DNA from: Dastarcus helophoroides
Taxonomy: Eukaryota > Arthropoda > Insecta > Coleoptera > Bothrideridae
Assembly: GCA_028583605.1 (NCBI GenBank)
Contig: CM053331.1
Location: 17,778,857 to 17,842,856, forward strand
Direction: 5' to 3'
Length of the DNA stretch: 64,000 bases
The position numbers and the translations under genes are program-made. Shown here piece by piece: positions 1-9,748 of the stretch; position 1 is the stretch's first letter, and every line of letters starts with the position of its first letter. Below the pieces are notes generated by a model. The model saw nothing but the letters and a program-made list of their open reading frames with translations. It was not told the DNA's origin and made no database searches.

Positions 1-505
1 GATATGCCTTAAAAACAGTTTTTCTTTAATATCTTAAGAATAAGATAGAATTTTTCGGTAAAACCGTTGTTATTATAGGTATGTGCTTTTAAGAGCTCAT
101 CACTTATGCCAGAGGCTTGCAACCCCTATTTTTTTTTAAGGTGGGTTTAATTTTTTTCCCATATATCAACTTTTAAACAAATAAATTTTATTGAATTTGG
201 CAATATCATTAGGAAAATTTAAAAATAAAATTGACCCATCTCAGGGTTTTACAAAAAAATTATTAGACAGGGTGATTTACCCCTAATGCTATTTTTTTCT
301 GAAGAGTGGTATGGTTTTAATTTTATTACTATAATGCTTTTTTTGACATATTTTACATTAAAAGTGAAATATTATAAAACTCTTACCCTCATGATTGATC
401 ATTACCAGATTGCGGGTCGAAACACTTATTTTTTCACTTTCTAATTATTTTATGTCTATATTTCAATAACATAAGATGTCAGCAATTAAGTTTTAATTTG
501 AAAAT
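1..505 (-). repeat. Foldback repeat F, left arm (runs off the window)
   Basis: This stretch is, in reverse complement, the same sequence as several blocks to its right. Bases about 1-140 match 3243-3400; shared words include GGGTTGCAA, TGGCATA and ATTAAAGAAAAACTG. Bases about 140-460 match 620-960 and again 1130-1450; shared words include CCGAGACAGGTCAATTTT and the block around GGGTAAATCACCC. The arms are diverged, so the repeat is old. No coding potential is seen. The left end is cut by the window edge, so element type and target site cannot be read. Confidence 0.75.
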
Positions 506-609
506 ACTTATTGCTTAGTGTCTCACCCCTAAAATTTCCATTTTCGCTTAAATGTAAAGAAATATTATTTACTGAATAAAGTCGCGAAACATTATATTAT
601 ACTGAAAAA

Positions 610-960
610 AAAGAAGGTAGAAGATGAAAAAATGAATGTTTTGACTCTGAATGTGATAATGATCAATCTCATGCCAACACTCATAAAGTTAAAAATTTTA
701 TATTATTTCACTTTTAATACAAAATATATGTCAGAAAAAGCATTATACCAATAAAATTAAAACCATATGTTGTGTTTAATTATTCATATCATTCTACAGA
801 AAAAATAACCCTAGGGGTAAATCACCCTTTCCAATGATTTTTTTTTGTAAAACCCCGAGACAGGTCAATTTTATTTCTTAAATTTTCTTAATGACATTGC
901 CAAATTTAATACAATTCAGTTGTTTAAAAGTTGATATATAAAAGAAAATCAAAACAGAAA
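610..960 (+). repeat. Foldback repeat F, second arm
   Basis: Inverted relative to 140-505 and direct relative to 1130-1454. The best conserved part is the run from TTATTTCACTTTTAATAC through GGGGTAAATCACCC to GAGACAGGTCAATTTT, then TTGTTTAAAAGTTGATATAT. The presence of two direct copies (this one and 1130-1454) suggests a partial duplication or two neighbouring insertions of the same repeat. Non-coding. Confidence 0.75.
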
Positions 961-1129
961 TAACTTACTAATGGGTTAAGCAAAAAATTCCAATTTATTT
1001 TTAATATATTAAAAAAAAACTTTTAAAAATTATCTTTAGGGGAAGAGAGTTCACTACCTAAATTACAAATTTAACATCTAAAAAAATTGTTGATACATTA
1101 TTGTGATGAAACATCAACATACAATAAGT

Positions 1130-1454
1130 TAAAAATTAAGAACTAAATGTTTTGACTCCTAATGTAATAATGATTAAATGCATGGGGTTCTCCAAGCATC
1201 ATAAAAATAAGGATGTTACGTTATTTCATATTTAATGCAAAATATAACTCAAAATAATCATTATAGGGGTAAAATTGAAAACATATAGTATGATTTATTT
1301 TCCATATCACTTTACAGAAAAAAATTAACCCAGGGGGTAAATTACCCCTTTCAATGATTCTTTTGCAAAACTCCGAGACAGGTCAATTTTTTTTTTAGTT
1401 TTAATAATGAAATTGCCAAATATAATGAAATTCAATTGTTTAAAAGTTAATATT
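1130..1454 (+). repeat. Foldback repeat F, third arm, split by E1
   Basis: Direct copy of 610-960, ending in TTGTTTAAAAGTTAATAT immediately before element E1. The sequence that should follow (compare the reverse complement of 100-185) resumes after E1 at 3226 as TATAGGAAAAAAAATAAA and continues into the arm at 3243-3400. E1 therefore inserted into this arm at a TA-rich site. Confidence 0.75.
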
Positions 1455-1840
1455 CAGGCTGGCCCATAAGTAATGGTACACAGAGCAATGGTGGATTTTT
1501 CGAATAAAAATAATGTGATTTAGCGACATTTACCTTTTACCAAAAGTTGATATTAACAGAGATACACGGTGTTAAAGTTAAAAAAAATTTCAATTTTTTC
1601 GCATAATTATGGAATTATTTTTAATATAGCCACGAAATTTGGCACAAAGGGGTTTCTTAAGTCGACAAACTCTAAGTTGCTAACAAATTACCAATACTAA
1701 TCTGCATAATTCTAAATCATCATAACTTTTTTGTGCACCCACGTATATTAATTTTAAATGGGTTATTAAATTTCCCCATACTTTTTACGTAAAAAAGGTG
1801 TACTCTCTAAAAGTTGATACAAGCAACCGTTTTCAAGATA

Positions 1841-2602
1841 CAGTAAAACCCCTCTTAACGCGGGGGTTACGTTCCAACCGAGTAGAGCGTTATACGAAAC
1901 AGCGTTAAACGAGGACATCTCTTCATGTAGATAATGGGGTTAGGGGAAAACGGTTGTAAAAAGCAAGTGATTTGTTTAGATCATTCGAATTCTTCTGCAT
2001 TTCCAATTTTCCGCTTTCTCATCAAGAAGGCGTCTAATGTCATTTGTATTTTTCTTGAGTGCCCAATAAGAAGTTGTTAACATGTGAAAAAGGCATCCAT
2101 AGCACCTTGTCTTGCCTTTAAACTCCTATCAAAATCTGCTTTATTTTCAATAAATTAATAAATTGGTATTTAATATCTATTATAGCGGCTAACCTGGTTT
2201 TTAGAAATGCCGTTGAAAATTTTTTTTGTTCTTCAGAATCACTATTTTCAATATTTTTGTATTGTTCTTGATCTACTATTTTCTTTAGCTCATCATCAAC
2301 ATTTCGTTGAGATCTTCCACATTTATAAACCTACTTGTTTTGCTAACTCGACTATTTCGTTCCTATCAACAGAGTTTCAAGTGTCACCGTCCTCGTTTGG
2401 ATCTTGCCAAATATTTTTACACACTTCATTAAAAACTTTTTTCGTAACCTTATTAAAAAAAATATAGATGTAAGTAGTATGTACTTTAAATTTAGGGGAA
2501 GTTCAATGGTGCCTGCAATTTTCTGGTAATCTTATTATTCCAATAAAAAAGCGTTAAACCGAAACAGCGCTAAACGGAACAGCGTTAAGCGGAGTCTTAC
2601 TG
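1841..2602 (-). mobile_element. pogo/Tigger-like DNA transposon, internally deleted, nested in E1
   Basis: Bounded by imperfect inverted repeats that begin CAGTAAAACCCCTCTTAACG on the left and, read inward from the right, CAGTAAGACTCCGCTTAACG. Both sides carry a TA dinucleotide (1839-1840 and 2603-2604). The E1-family copy at 54 kb reads uninterrupted across this point (AAGATATTTGCCTTTAAAGC), which confirms the insertion site. At 762 bp it is far shorter than an autonomous pogo/Tigger element. It contains broken transposase C-terminal code on the minus strand. CAGT ends with TA duplication are typical of the pogo branch of Tc1/mariner. Confidence 0.8.
2080..2445 (-). pseudogene. Tigger/jerky-type transposase, C-terminal remnant
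   Basis: Reverse-strand reading gives pieces in two frames that resemble the tail of Tigger/jerky transposases: CKNIWQDPNEDGD, then RNEIVELAKQVGF and NVEDLNEMLMMS (2270-2440), and further on FIENKADFDRSLKARQGAMD (about 2095-2160). In the family this region follows the DDE catalytic core and carries an acidic LLxSH-like motif and a short helical tail. Stops and frameshifts interrupt it, and the DDE core and DNA-binding domains are absent. It was the coding part of the surrounding 1841-2602 element. Identification rests on remembered family patterns, not a search. Confidence 0.6.
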
Positions 2603-3225
2603 TAGTTGCCTTTAAAGCTTGACGTGCATTGGTTTTAAATTACTAAGGTATTAAATTTTCGAAGTAGACTTGATAAAAGTGACCATAACACAGCTTTGAA
2701 ACTTATTTATGTCAAATATCACTTTGCTGATAATATTATTACCTAAATTTTGAGAATCTCAATAAGGAAAATCCAAAAAATGAAGACGTTATTTATTTTC
2801 TACACAAGAAAATTTTAATAGTCTGGGTGATCAATAAAAGACAACCATATTTTTAATTGTTTACAATCCCTTTACATACTTATTTTAAAACATAAATTAC
2901 GTTTTGGTAATTTATTTAGATTTGCTTTAGAAATTTTAAAAATATTTGTAATAATAATGTCAGTAGGGTAATGATGCTTTAGAATAATACAAGGTAGCGC
3001 AGGTGGCGTCCCCTATGAATTACTGCCAATCTGTTAGCAAATTAGAATTTTTTGACCAAAGAAATTCTCCTATGCCAAATTTTTTGTATATAGTGAAATG
3101 TGTTCATCAGTTATGCGAAAAAAAATTTTTCAACTTTTGGTATAAGGTAAATGTGACTAAATCACGTTATTTTTATATGAAAAATCTACTCTTACTCTGT
3201 GTACCATTACGTATGGTCCATTCTG

Positions 3226-3405
3226 TATAGGAAAAAAAATAAAAGGCACTCCCATAAAAATTAAGGGTTGCAACTCTTTGGCATAGGTAGTATGTTTTTA
3301 GGAGCGCATTTTTATAAGAAATATTATAAAGTTTGTTTTATCACAGAATTATAATTTATTGACAAGTTATTAAAGAAAAACTGTTTTTTGGAGTTGCCAT
3401 CTAAA
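3226..3405 (+). repeat. Foldback repeat F, right terminal arm
   Basis: Resumes F after E1 and matches the reverse complement of bases 1-140: AAGGGTTGCAACTCTTTGGC, then TTATTAAAGAAAAACTG near 3375-3393. It marks the right limit of the nested composite. Confidence 0.7.
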
Positions 3406-4685
3406 AAAATACGTGTCCAATATTTTTTATGTACTATAACATATTACAAAATGATAAGAATCGATGGGGTACACTTCGGGTACTTTTCTTGTAAGTAGAT
3501 ATGAGGGATTGTTAAAATGGATAGTACAAATATGAATAAAGGGGGCTGAAACATGGTGATGATTTATAATGTTTTCCTGAAAACAGTACAGCATATTTGT
3601 TTATTGTTAATTAGGCAAATTAAACGTTTTATCGATTTCTGACACGATTATCAATAGTCCACACTACAAATATTTTACATGTGAAGATCTAATATGGTCG
3701 GGCAATTAAATTAAATAGACTGTGATCTGTTTAGCACGGATATTTCCTATATTAAGCATCAATTGCGGGATGGAAATAATTTCCGATCTCATAATCCCTG
3801 TATTAAATAGCCTTTCAAACAAGCGACAGAATAGGCTTTTGGCGCTATTGAATAAACATCCGCGCGTGAATTTCATGATTAAGTTGAAACCTCATTTCAT
3901 TCGCAAACTATGCATGTATGGTTAAACTATAACATAATGCATATTTCCTAATATTAAATATTTTTGTTTTGTCTTCTGCAAAGATGTGTTTATTTATTTA
4001 TGAAATGTTAGAATTTCGTCTTGAAAATTTTCCACCATCAGATTTTATAAGTTGAGTCTTACATTAGAGTTAACTGTGAAAATCTTTGCATTTTTAAAAA
4101 TAATTTAGTTATTAAGTACCTATTTTAATTATTTGCTTTTAATCATATTTCTCCCACATTTTATTATTTTTACTTTGTATAATATTGCTGCATCGCGTGT
4201 AAAAGGGGTTAAGTCAAATTAAGTAAAAAGGAGTTATTTAAAAGAAGCATTTGGGATATAACTGTCCACCTAATTGTGCTTGTCAGTCAAAAGTCAAAAC
4301 TCTAAATCTGAGGTCATGTGCAAACTGAGTAATGTTGTGTTCTCCAATTTTATCTATTTTTGACTGAACATTTTTTACATGCTCAGCAGCGTTGTAGAAT
4401 ATAAGTTGCATCGTAAAATCCTTGAGTCAAATATGAAATATAAATTAATAAAAATCAATATTCCCTGTCTACCGCTAACATATGGAAGCATCCATATTCA
4501 AAAAAGGTAAATAAAAAATTTTTAAATCATATTGTCAAATATGAATGGTGCATTTTTTTAAATAACTCTGAAAATAAAAATCGCATTGAATGTTTCTTAG
4601 CATTATTTGGTTAGTATTTTATTTCTGCAATTTTTTTTTCATGATGCCCCTATAAGCGCTCTTTTTTATGTTCAATTTATTCGCA
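3406..4685. other. No feature recognised
   Basis: AT-rich non-coding DNA. The only open frame of note (3722-3925, plus) has no recognisable domain, and I treat it as chance. Confidence 0.5.
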
Positions 4686-4689
4686 AAGG

Positions 4690-6225
4690 ATAACCCTATT
4701 ATGCCTGGCGATGAACCGTCTTCTTGAACAGGGATAGGTTGTAATTTTTGAGGAAAATTCCGTTCGATAACGATTTCTATAGCTTAAAAATTCTACAGGA
4801 AAAAGAGCCACCATAGACAGAATTCCTTACTCTGTCAAGCTGGAACTCACAGGAATTTGCTGTCTCCGACTGTATTGTGTACCTTAATAGTTTCTGTGAG
4901 CATCTGTCGTAAAAGTACTTGTAGGAAAAGGATTAAACACCAACCATCCGCCTATGCTCTAGTGTTTCGAGAGAATCGGCCAAACTGTCGTCACCAATTG
5001 GGCGAATCGCTCTTTCTTGAATTGAATCTAAAAAAACTAAAGTGTGCCTTGGAGCTGAGCTTCAAACATCAGAGTAGTATTCTAGTGTTGGTCTAATTTG
5101 AGTTTTGTACAGTGTGAATAGCTAATGGGATGTGAAGTACTTTTTAGCTCTAAAAAGAAATCCTAACTTCTGAGAAGCGATTTGATAATGGCGCGCACAT
5201 GATCGTCCCAAGAGAAGTTAGTGCTTGCATTCACTCCTGGGATAGAGAGATTAGATCCCATCAAGAGAATTTTACAATCTTTTAGTATGTTTGTAGCATT
5301 ATCCCTTAATGTTTTCTTAGAGAAAACAGCGGCCTGGGTTTTTGAAGCGTTAAAATGTACCAGATTTTTCTTACCTTATTCCATAATGGTTTGTCGAAGA
5401 AAAAAGATGACACCAGGTAGCTGTATATCGGATTGGAAGTTGAAGCTAAGAGATCATTTATGTGTAACAAAAACAGAGTAGGAGACAGGACAGACCCCTG
5501 AGGCACCTTTGCTTTAGTAAAAAATGTCTCGGATGAGATGACAAGAAGTTATCTGTTAGCGAGAAAATTGGTTATCGAAAGGCATAGTTCAGGAGGAAGA
5601 CCACAGGATGTTAATTTGGCCAGAAGAGATTGATGCCAGATTCTGTCGAAAACTTTTGAGATATTCAATACCAGTATTCCAGGCTCACCATATTTTCTCA
5701 TAGCTGACTTACAGATATGAGTAACATATGCCAGTAGATTGACAGTTGAGCGTCAGCCAGATTTCTGTTTCCATTTTTGGGGACAAGCTGCACCGTAGCA
5801 GATTTCCAGATGTTAGAGAATACACCTTTGTTGTAAAAGAGTGTAAACAATTTGCTTAGGAAAGGAGTCAACCCTGGAGTGCAGTTCTTAAGAAAAATAG
5901 CAGGAATACCATCAAGGCCAGAGGATTTCGATGTATCGAGCTCGAGGAGAATCTTTCCGACTGTGCGTTGTCTGAAAAAAACTTTAAGCATCGAAGTGCC
6001 AACCTTAGGAAGAATATAAGGTTTTGCGTTTCGAGAATCAGAGTTGGTATTATCAGCAAACATTAAGACTAGCAGGTTAGCATTTTCCGCGGAAGTACTC
6101 GCAATATTGTTGTTGTCCCCGAGTAAAGGTGGAAAATTTGAAGATGTAAAATTCTTTCCAATCGACTTTGCATATTCCCAAAAGGACCTAGAACCGTTGG
6201 GATAGTTGATAAGCCTCTGGCGCAT
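4690..6225 (-). pseudogene. LINE reverse transcriptase remnant
   Basis: Several RT blocks are readable in order. LDTSKSSGLDGIPAIFLKN and FSNIWKSATVQLVPKNGN lie about 5780-5945. ISKVFDRIWHQSLLAKL with SCGLPPELCLSITNFLA (motif A region) lies about 5560-5650. MPQGSVLSPTLFLLHINDLL (motif B) is at 5447-5506. The motif C site, where YADD is expected, reads SYLVSS, so the catalytic pair is lost or out of frame. The C-terminal tail shows LFTLYKTQIRPTLEYYSDV (about 5055-5105), LDSIQERAIRPIGDDSL and a downstream HRR (about 4940-5020), a standard LINE tail. The frame breaks several times between blocks. Confidence 0.85.
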
Positions 6226-6585
6226 TTTACGATCGAAATCACTTTTTGCCTCATCAGTAACCTGTTCACAAAAATTTCGTGTATTTACAAATGTGGTGAA
6301 AGTCTCGACCGAGGGATTATTCCTTTAACGACGATATGGGTAATTTTTGCAGGAGACAGCCAGAGCACATTTTTTGATGAATCAAGGTTTACTGGAGGCA
6401 AACATCTTTTGGGAATGGGGAATTAAGCATTCCATACCAATCAGGATATTTTCAGTGATGTATTCGGCGACTGAGAAAGGGTTATCTGAGATAAAGCAGA
6501 CTTCTTGCCATAGAAAAAATGCAAAGAATTCTCTTAATTCTTCTCAGTTTGCAGAGTTAAAGTGCCAAACCCTACCGGGCTGTGT

Positions 6586-7403
6586 CTAGGAAGGAAAAAA
6601 TATATGAAGAGAGCGAGAGGATGCTACAACCTTGTGATCGGAATTTTCAAGCGGTGATGTCACAGTGATTTTATACGAATTTGGACAATTTGTAAGGAAA
6701 AGGTCGAGTACCTTAGGTTGATTGGTGTCTACATCAGGAATTCCTGTGGGTTCCTCAACTAATTGCGAAAGTCCACAAGTGATGGCGAAAGCCTTTGCTA
6801 CTCTTTCCACGACGTCAGTTCGGAAAGAAAACCTCAACCAGGGGATAATGTGTACGTTAAAGTCATTGAAAAAGCCAACCTCAGCTTTTGGATAATTTGT
6901 CTAAGGTAATCGAAGGATGCGGAAAGATAAGAGAAGAACTATCTGTATAAAAGATCGTTTGGAAACAGATAAAGTGAACAAATAAACATTACTTCGCTTC
7001 GGTAACGGATTTTCAGCCAAATTATATCATGATCAGTAGATTCCAGTGCTTCTTCTCGTTGACAGGACGCACGTCGCTTCGCGTAAAAGCACAAATTCCC
7101 CTCTTATGTTGAAACTTTGGTTACAGGTCGTAATTAGGGCAAAGCAAGTGGATCGTATTGATGAATGGGGAATGAAGAGACTTGGATTTCTGCTTGAGAC
7201 ATCACATGAGGTTTTTTGTTTTGAAGGTGTTGATGAACCGAGTTTAGATTTAAGTTTAGCCTTCGAATCTTACAGAACTGAATTTTAAATAAATAATTTG
7301 AAAGAGATTTGGTCTGTGGCACATTAAAATTTTCCATCGATTTGGACCCCCTCCACCCAGACATCCGAAGGGGAGGGTAGTTTACGTCCGAAAATGATTG
7401 CAC
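6586..7403 (-). pseudogene. LINE endonuclease domain remnant
   Basis: The N-terminal part is suggested by RRLNLNLNSVHQHLQNKKPH followed by SQAEIQV (about 7200-7290), matching the 'LNxNSxxxHLxxxKPHxxxxxExx' opening of LINE endonucleases, where the Glu is a metal ligand. The C-terminal part (6595-6790) reads GIPDVDTNQPKVLDLFLTNC, then TVTSPLENSDHKVV. The DLFLT and SDH motifs are the characteristic catalytic Asp and Asp-His pair of the exo-endo-phos fold. The role in an active element is nicking the target DNA. The middle is out of frame and partly unreadable. Confidence 0.75.
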
Positions 7404-7503
7404 GAAGAGAATTCTTTATCTTGGTTTATAAATATTACAAAAAAGAAAAATCAGGGAGGATGAAAAAAAGAAAATACGGAAAAGGAACAGGAATCAACTC
7501 ACG

Positions 7504-9050
7504 GAATTAGGCAAAAACACTTTGCGGAAACACCTTTAAAGCTAATTTTCAATTAAAATACATCAACCATTGAGCTGGGGGCGGAGTTAACCCCTAAAAT
7601 CTTAAACGGGAAAAAGAGATCAGCGATAACTCATTTAAAAAGTCGTTCAATTACCTTTTTAAGTATACCACATACTTAACATTTCTGTTCCACAGTTTTT
7701 GAAAAATCAAGACAAACTTGTAAAAAAGCAAGGTAATCAATGTAATTGTAATGAAACTTAAACAAGGTAATAAAAAATAGTTTATTTAATTAAATTCTAA
7801 TGTTGTCCATTATTTTCTAAAGAGTAATATGATGTACTTTCAAATTCCTCCTCAACGTTCTGAAAAACTTATAGTTTAATTTCTCTACAGTTAGCTGTAA
7901 TTCTTTTCTTTCATTCTTTCAAGGTTGTGTTTTATAAATAATCGGTCTAAGGTATCCCAACAAAAAAATCTAGAGGCGTTAAATCGGCTGATCATGGTGG
8001 CTCTTCGATTGCTCCTCTTCTAAAAATCCATATGCCAGAAAATCTGTTATCTAACCATTGCCTAACCGAAAGAAAATAATGTGGTAAAGCTTCATCTTGT
8101 TGGAAGCGAAGAAGATCTTCTTGCAAAACAACACTGCCAGCCTCATCAAACTGAATTTCTAAATTATCTGTTATTAAAAGGTCTACTCTATCATCAAGAA
8201 GATTTAAGTGGCGCTCACCAGGTAGGTTTCCCTCAATAAATATAGGTCCAAGAACTGCATTTCAAAATATACCTGCCCATATTTAATTTTTTTTGGATAC
8301 TGTGAAATATCTGTGAAAAGTCGAGGATTTTCGTCGCTCCAGTATCGGCAATTCTTTTTGTTAACATGCCCATTAAGGAAAACATACACTCATCACTGAA
8401 CCAAATGTTGTTGAAAATATTTTGGTTATTTATGTAATCTGTCATTGTTTCGCAGAATTGAATCTTTTTGTTAAAATCGTCATTAAAAAGTTGTTGAAGG
8501 ATTTGCATTTTATATAAATGGAAATTGTTTCATTTAAGCACTCTCACTGTTTCGTAAGACATTTCTACTTCGCGAGCTACAGTACGAAGTTAGGTAGCCA
8601 GGTCCGCAGTGAAGCTGTCTAAAACTTCTTGCTTTCTTTAAAACACATCTATTTCTTCTTTTTTTGGTGAAAGCGAAACCAGCTTCAGTAAATTTTGCAA
8701 CTAATTTTAAGACACTCTTGTTATTTAAATACCAATGGGAATTTCTCTCATTGAAAATTGCTGCCGTTGTTCTAGCACATTTTTAAAATTCTCCATAAAT
8801 TAAAATAATCCCTGTTCTGTGTGTACACCATTTTTGCAAACAATTTCCAAAACGCACAACGTTAAACTCGCAATACTAAATTTACAGTGAAGGTAAATAA
8901 TAAAACACTAAGTAATTCTTAATCCTTTTTTCCATTTAAGATTTTAAGGGTTGTCGCCGCCCCAGCTCAAGAGTTGATGTAATTTAATTGAAAGTAAGCT
9001 GAACATATGTCCCCCTTAAAAACAAAATTGACGTGTTTTTGCCTAATTTC
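7504..9050 (-). mobile_element. mariner-like DNA transposon, decayed, both inverted ends present
   Basis: The two ends are imperfect inverted repeats of about 100 bp. Shared words include AATTAGGCAAAAACAC (outermost; 7506 and the reverse complement near 9035-9050), TTCAATTAAA, ACATCAAC, TTGAGCTGGG and CCTTAAAATCTTAAA. Between them lies a single minus-strand transposase frame with many breaks. About 1.55 kb is a normal length for a mariner-like element, so this is a complete but dead copy. It sits just upstream of the LINE at 4.7-7.4 kb with no overlap. Target duplications are not clear. Confidence 0.8.
7785..8796 (-). pseudogene. mariner-like transposase pseudogene
   Basis: The probable start is MENFKNVLEQRQQFSMREIP near 8796. 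After a poorly readable helix-turn-helix region come FNDDFNKKIQFCETM (about 8450-8490), WFSDECMFSLMG with the overlapping frame GHVNKKNCRYWSDENPRLF (8270-8400), LLRFQQDEALPHYF (about 8070-8115), RQWLDNRFSGIWIF and SADLTPLDFF (about 7955-8010). The first catalytic Asp (FSDE), the second (QQDxAxPH) and the third (DLTPLDFF) are all recognisable, as expected for an IS630/Tc1/mariner DDE/D nuclease that cuts and pastes the element. At least one frameshift splits the first catalytic block and stops occur elsewhere, so it is non-functional. Confidence 0.85.
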
Positions 9051-9598
9051 ATATTTTATAAAACAACTGACTGAAATATTAAAGGGGGTACGTTTTTAAA
9101 TTGACACGCGGAGTGTGGGCTTAAACGAATTTGTTTTGCTTTTAAATACCTACTGATAGATATTATCAGAAATGTTTACATTATCGCAGCAGAGTATAGG
9201 GGCAAGAATTTCTTTCAAGGGTTAGATGAAGCTTCAGTGCTTTGGCATAGTTTTTGAACAATTCAGTAGGAATGTAGCTTTACCAGAGAATATGAATCTT
9301 TTTACAAACATGTAGGTTAATATTTTTCATGATTTCATAACATTAAAAGTTCTAAATGCTTCCCAATTAAGACAAGTTTGTAAGGATAACACTTTCCCTT
9401 TTAAGGATTCCAAAAATTATTGAATGATCCAGGTTATTATCTAATGGAATACCTATTTGAAAGTAAAAATCAGCAGGTTCAAATGTTTATCCAACGTCAC
9501 TGATTTAGCAATTAATAAATGTATTCTTACTATATGAAACCTACTGCTTTATTAAATAGGTGCAGAAGAGCAATTGCGTAAATACACATATAATACAT

Positions 9599-9748
9599 GT
9601 CCAAGAAGGTTTCACTTCTTTACCACATCGGCAATTAAATAAATAATTACGCGATACGCTTGAAAATGCCAGTTCTGCTGGCGGAATACGTATCGCGTAA
9701 TTATTTATTTAATTGCCGATGTGGTAAAGGGGTGAAACCTTCTTGGAC
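9599..9748. mobile_element. Near-perfect 60-bp-arm hairpin (MITE-like)
   Basis: Left arm 9599-9658 and right arm 9689-9748 are reverse complements over 60 bases with only two mismatches, separated by a 30-base spacer. The arms contain GTCCAAGAAGG, TACCACATCGGC and ATTACGCGATACG. The near-identity contrasts with the heavy decay of neighbouring elements and implies recent insertion or repair-driven homogenisation. There is no coding content. I cannot identify a target-site duplication in the flanks, so the superfamily is unknown. Confidence 0.85.

Larger units (their letters stand above)
1455..3225 (+). mobile_element. Palindromic element E1 (CAGG..TGG ends, TA-flanked), split by a Tigger-like insertion
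   Basis: The left end reads CAGGCTGGCCCATAAGTAAT and the right end is its imperfect reverse complement, closing in ATGGTCCATTCTG then TA. The inverted arms run inward for hundreds of bases; for example AATGGTACACAGAGCAA is mirrored near 3195, and the motif GGTAGCGCAGGTGGCG lies in the right arm. Homologous copies lie at 54070-55449 and 58161-59451. Without the 1841-2602 insertion E1 is about 1.0 kb, so it is internally deleted relative to the 1.38-kb copy at 54 kb. There is no open frame of its own. TA flanks and CAG-initial ends suggest a non-autonomous Tc1/mariner-type element. That assignment is inference. Confidence 0.8.
4690..7405 (-). mobile_element. Non-LTR retrotransposon (jockey/CR1-like LINE), decayed
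   Basis: About 2.7 kb on the minus strand with LINE domains in the correct order: apurinic-type endonuclease pieces (about 7400-6590), the reverse transcriptase core (about 6225-5300), and the C-terminal tail typical of these elements (about 5110-4690). There are many frameshifts and stops, so it cannot be active. The gag-like ORF1 is not seen upstream, so the copy is 5' truncated or ORF1 is unrecognisable. The EN+RT architecture without a restriction-like nuclease separates it from the Dong/R4-like elements at 21-26 kb. Clade assignment (jockey versus CR1/L2) is uncertain. Confidence 0.85.

Noticed and set aside
7046..7288. 80-codon plus-strand frame
   Set aside because: It lies antisense to the LINE endonuclease remnant, which explains the sequence better.
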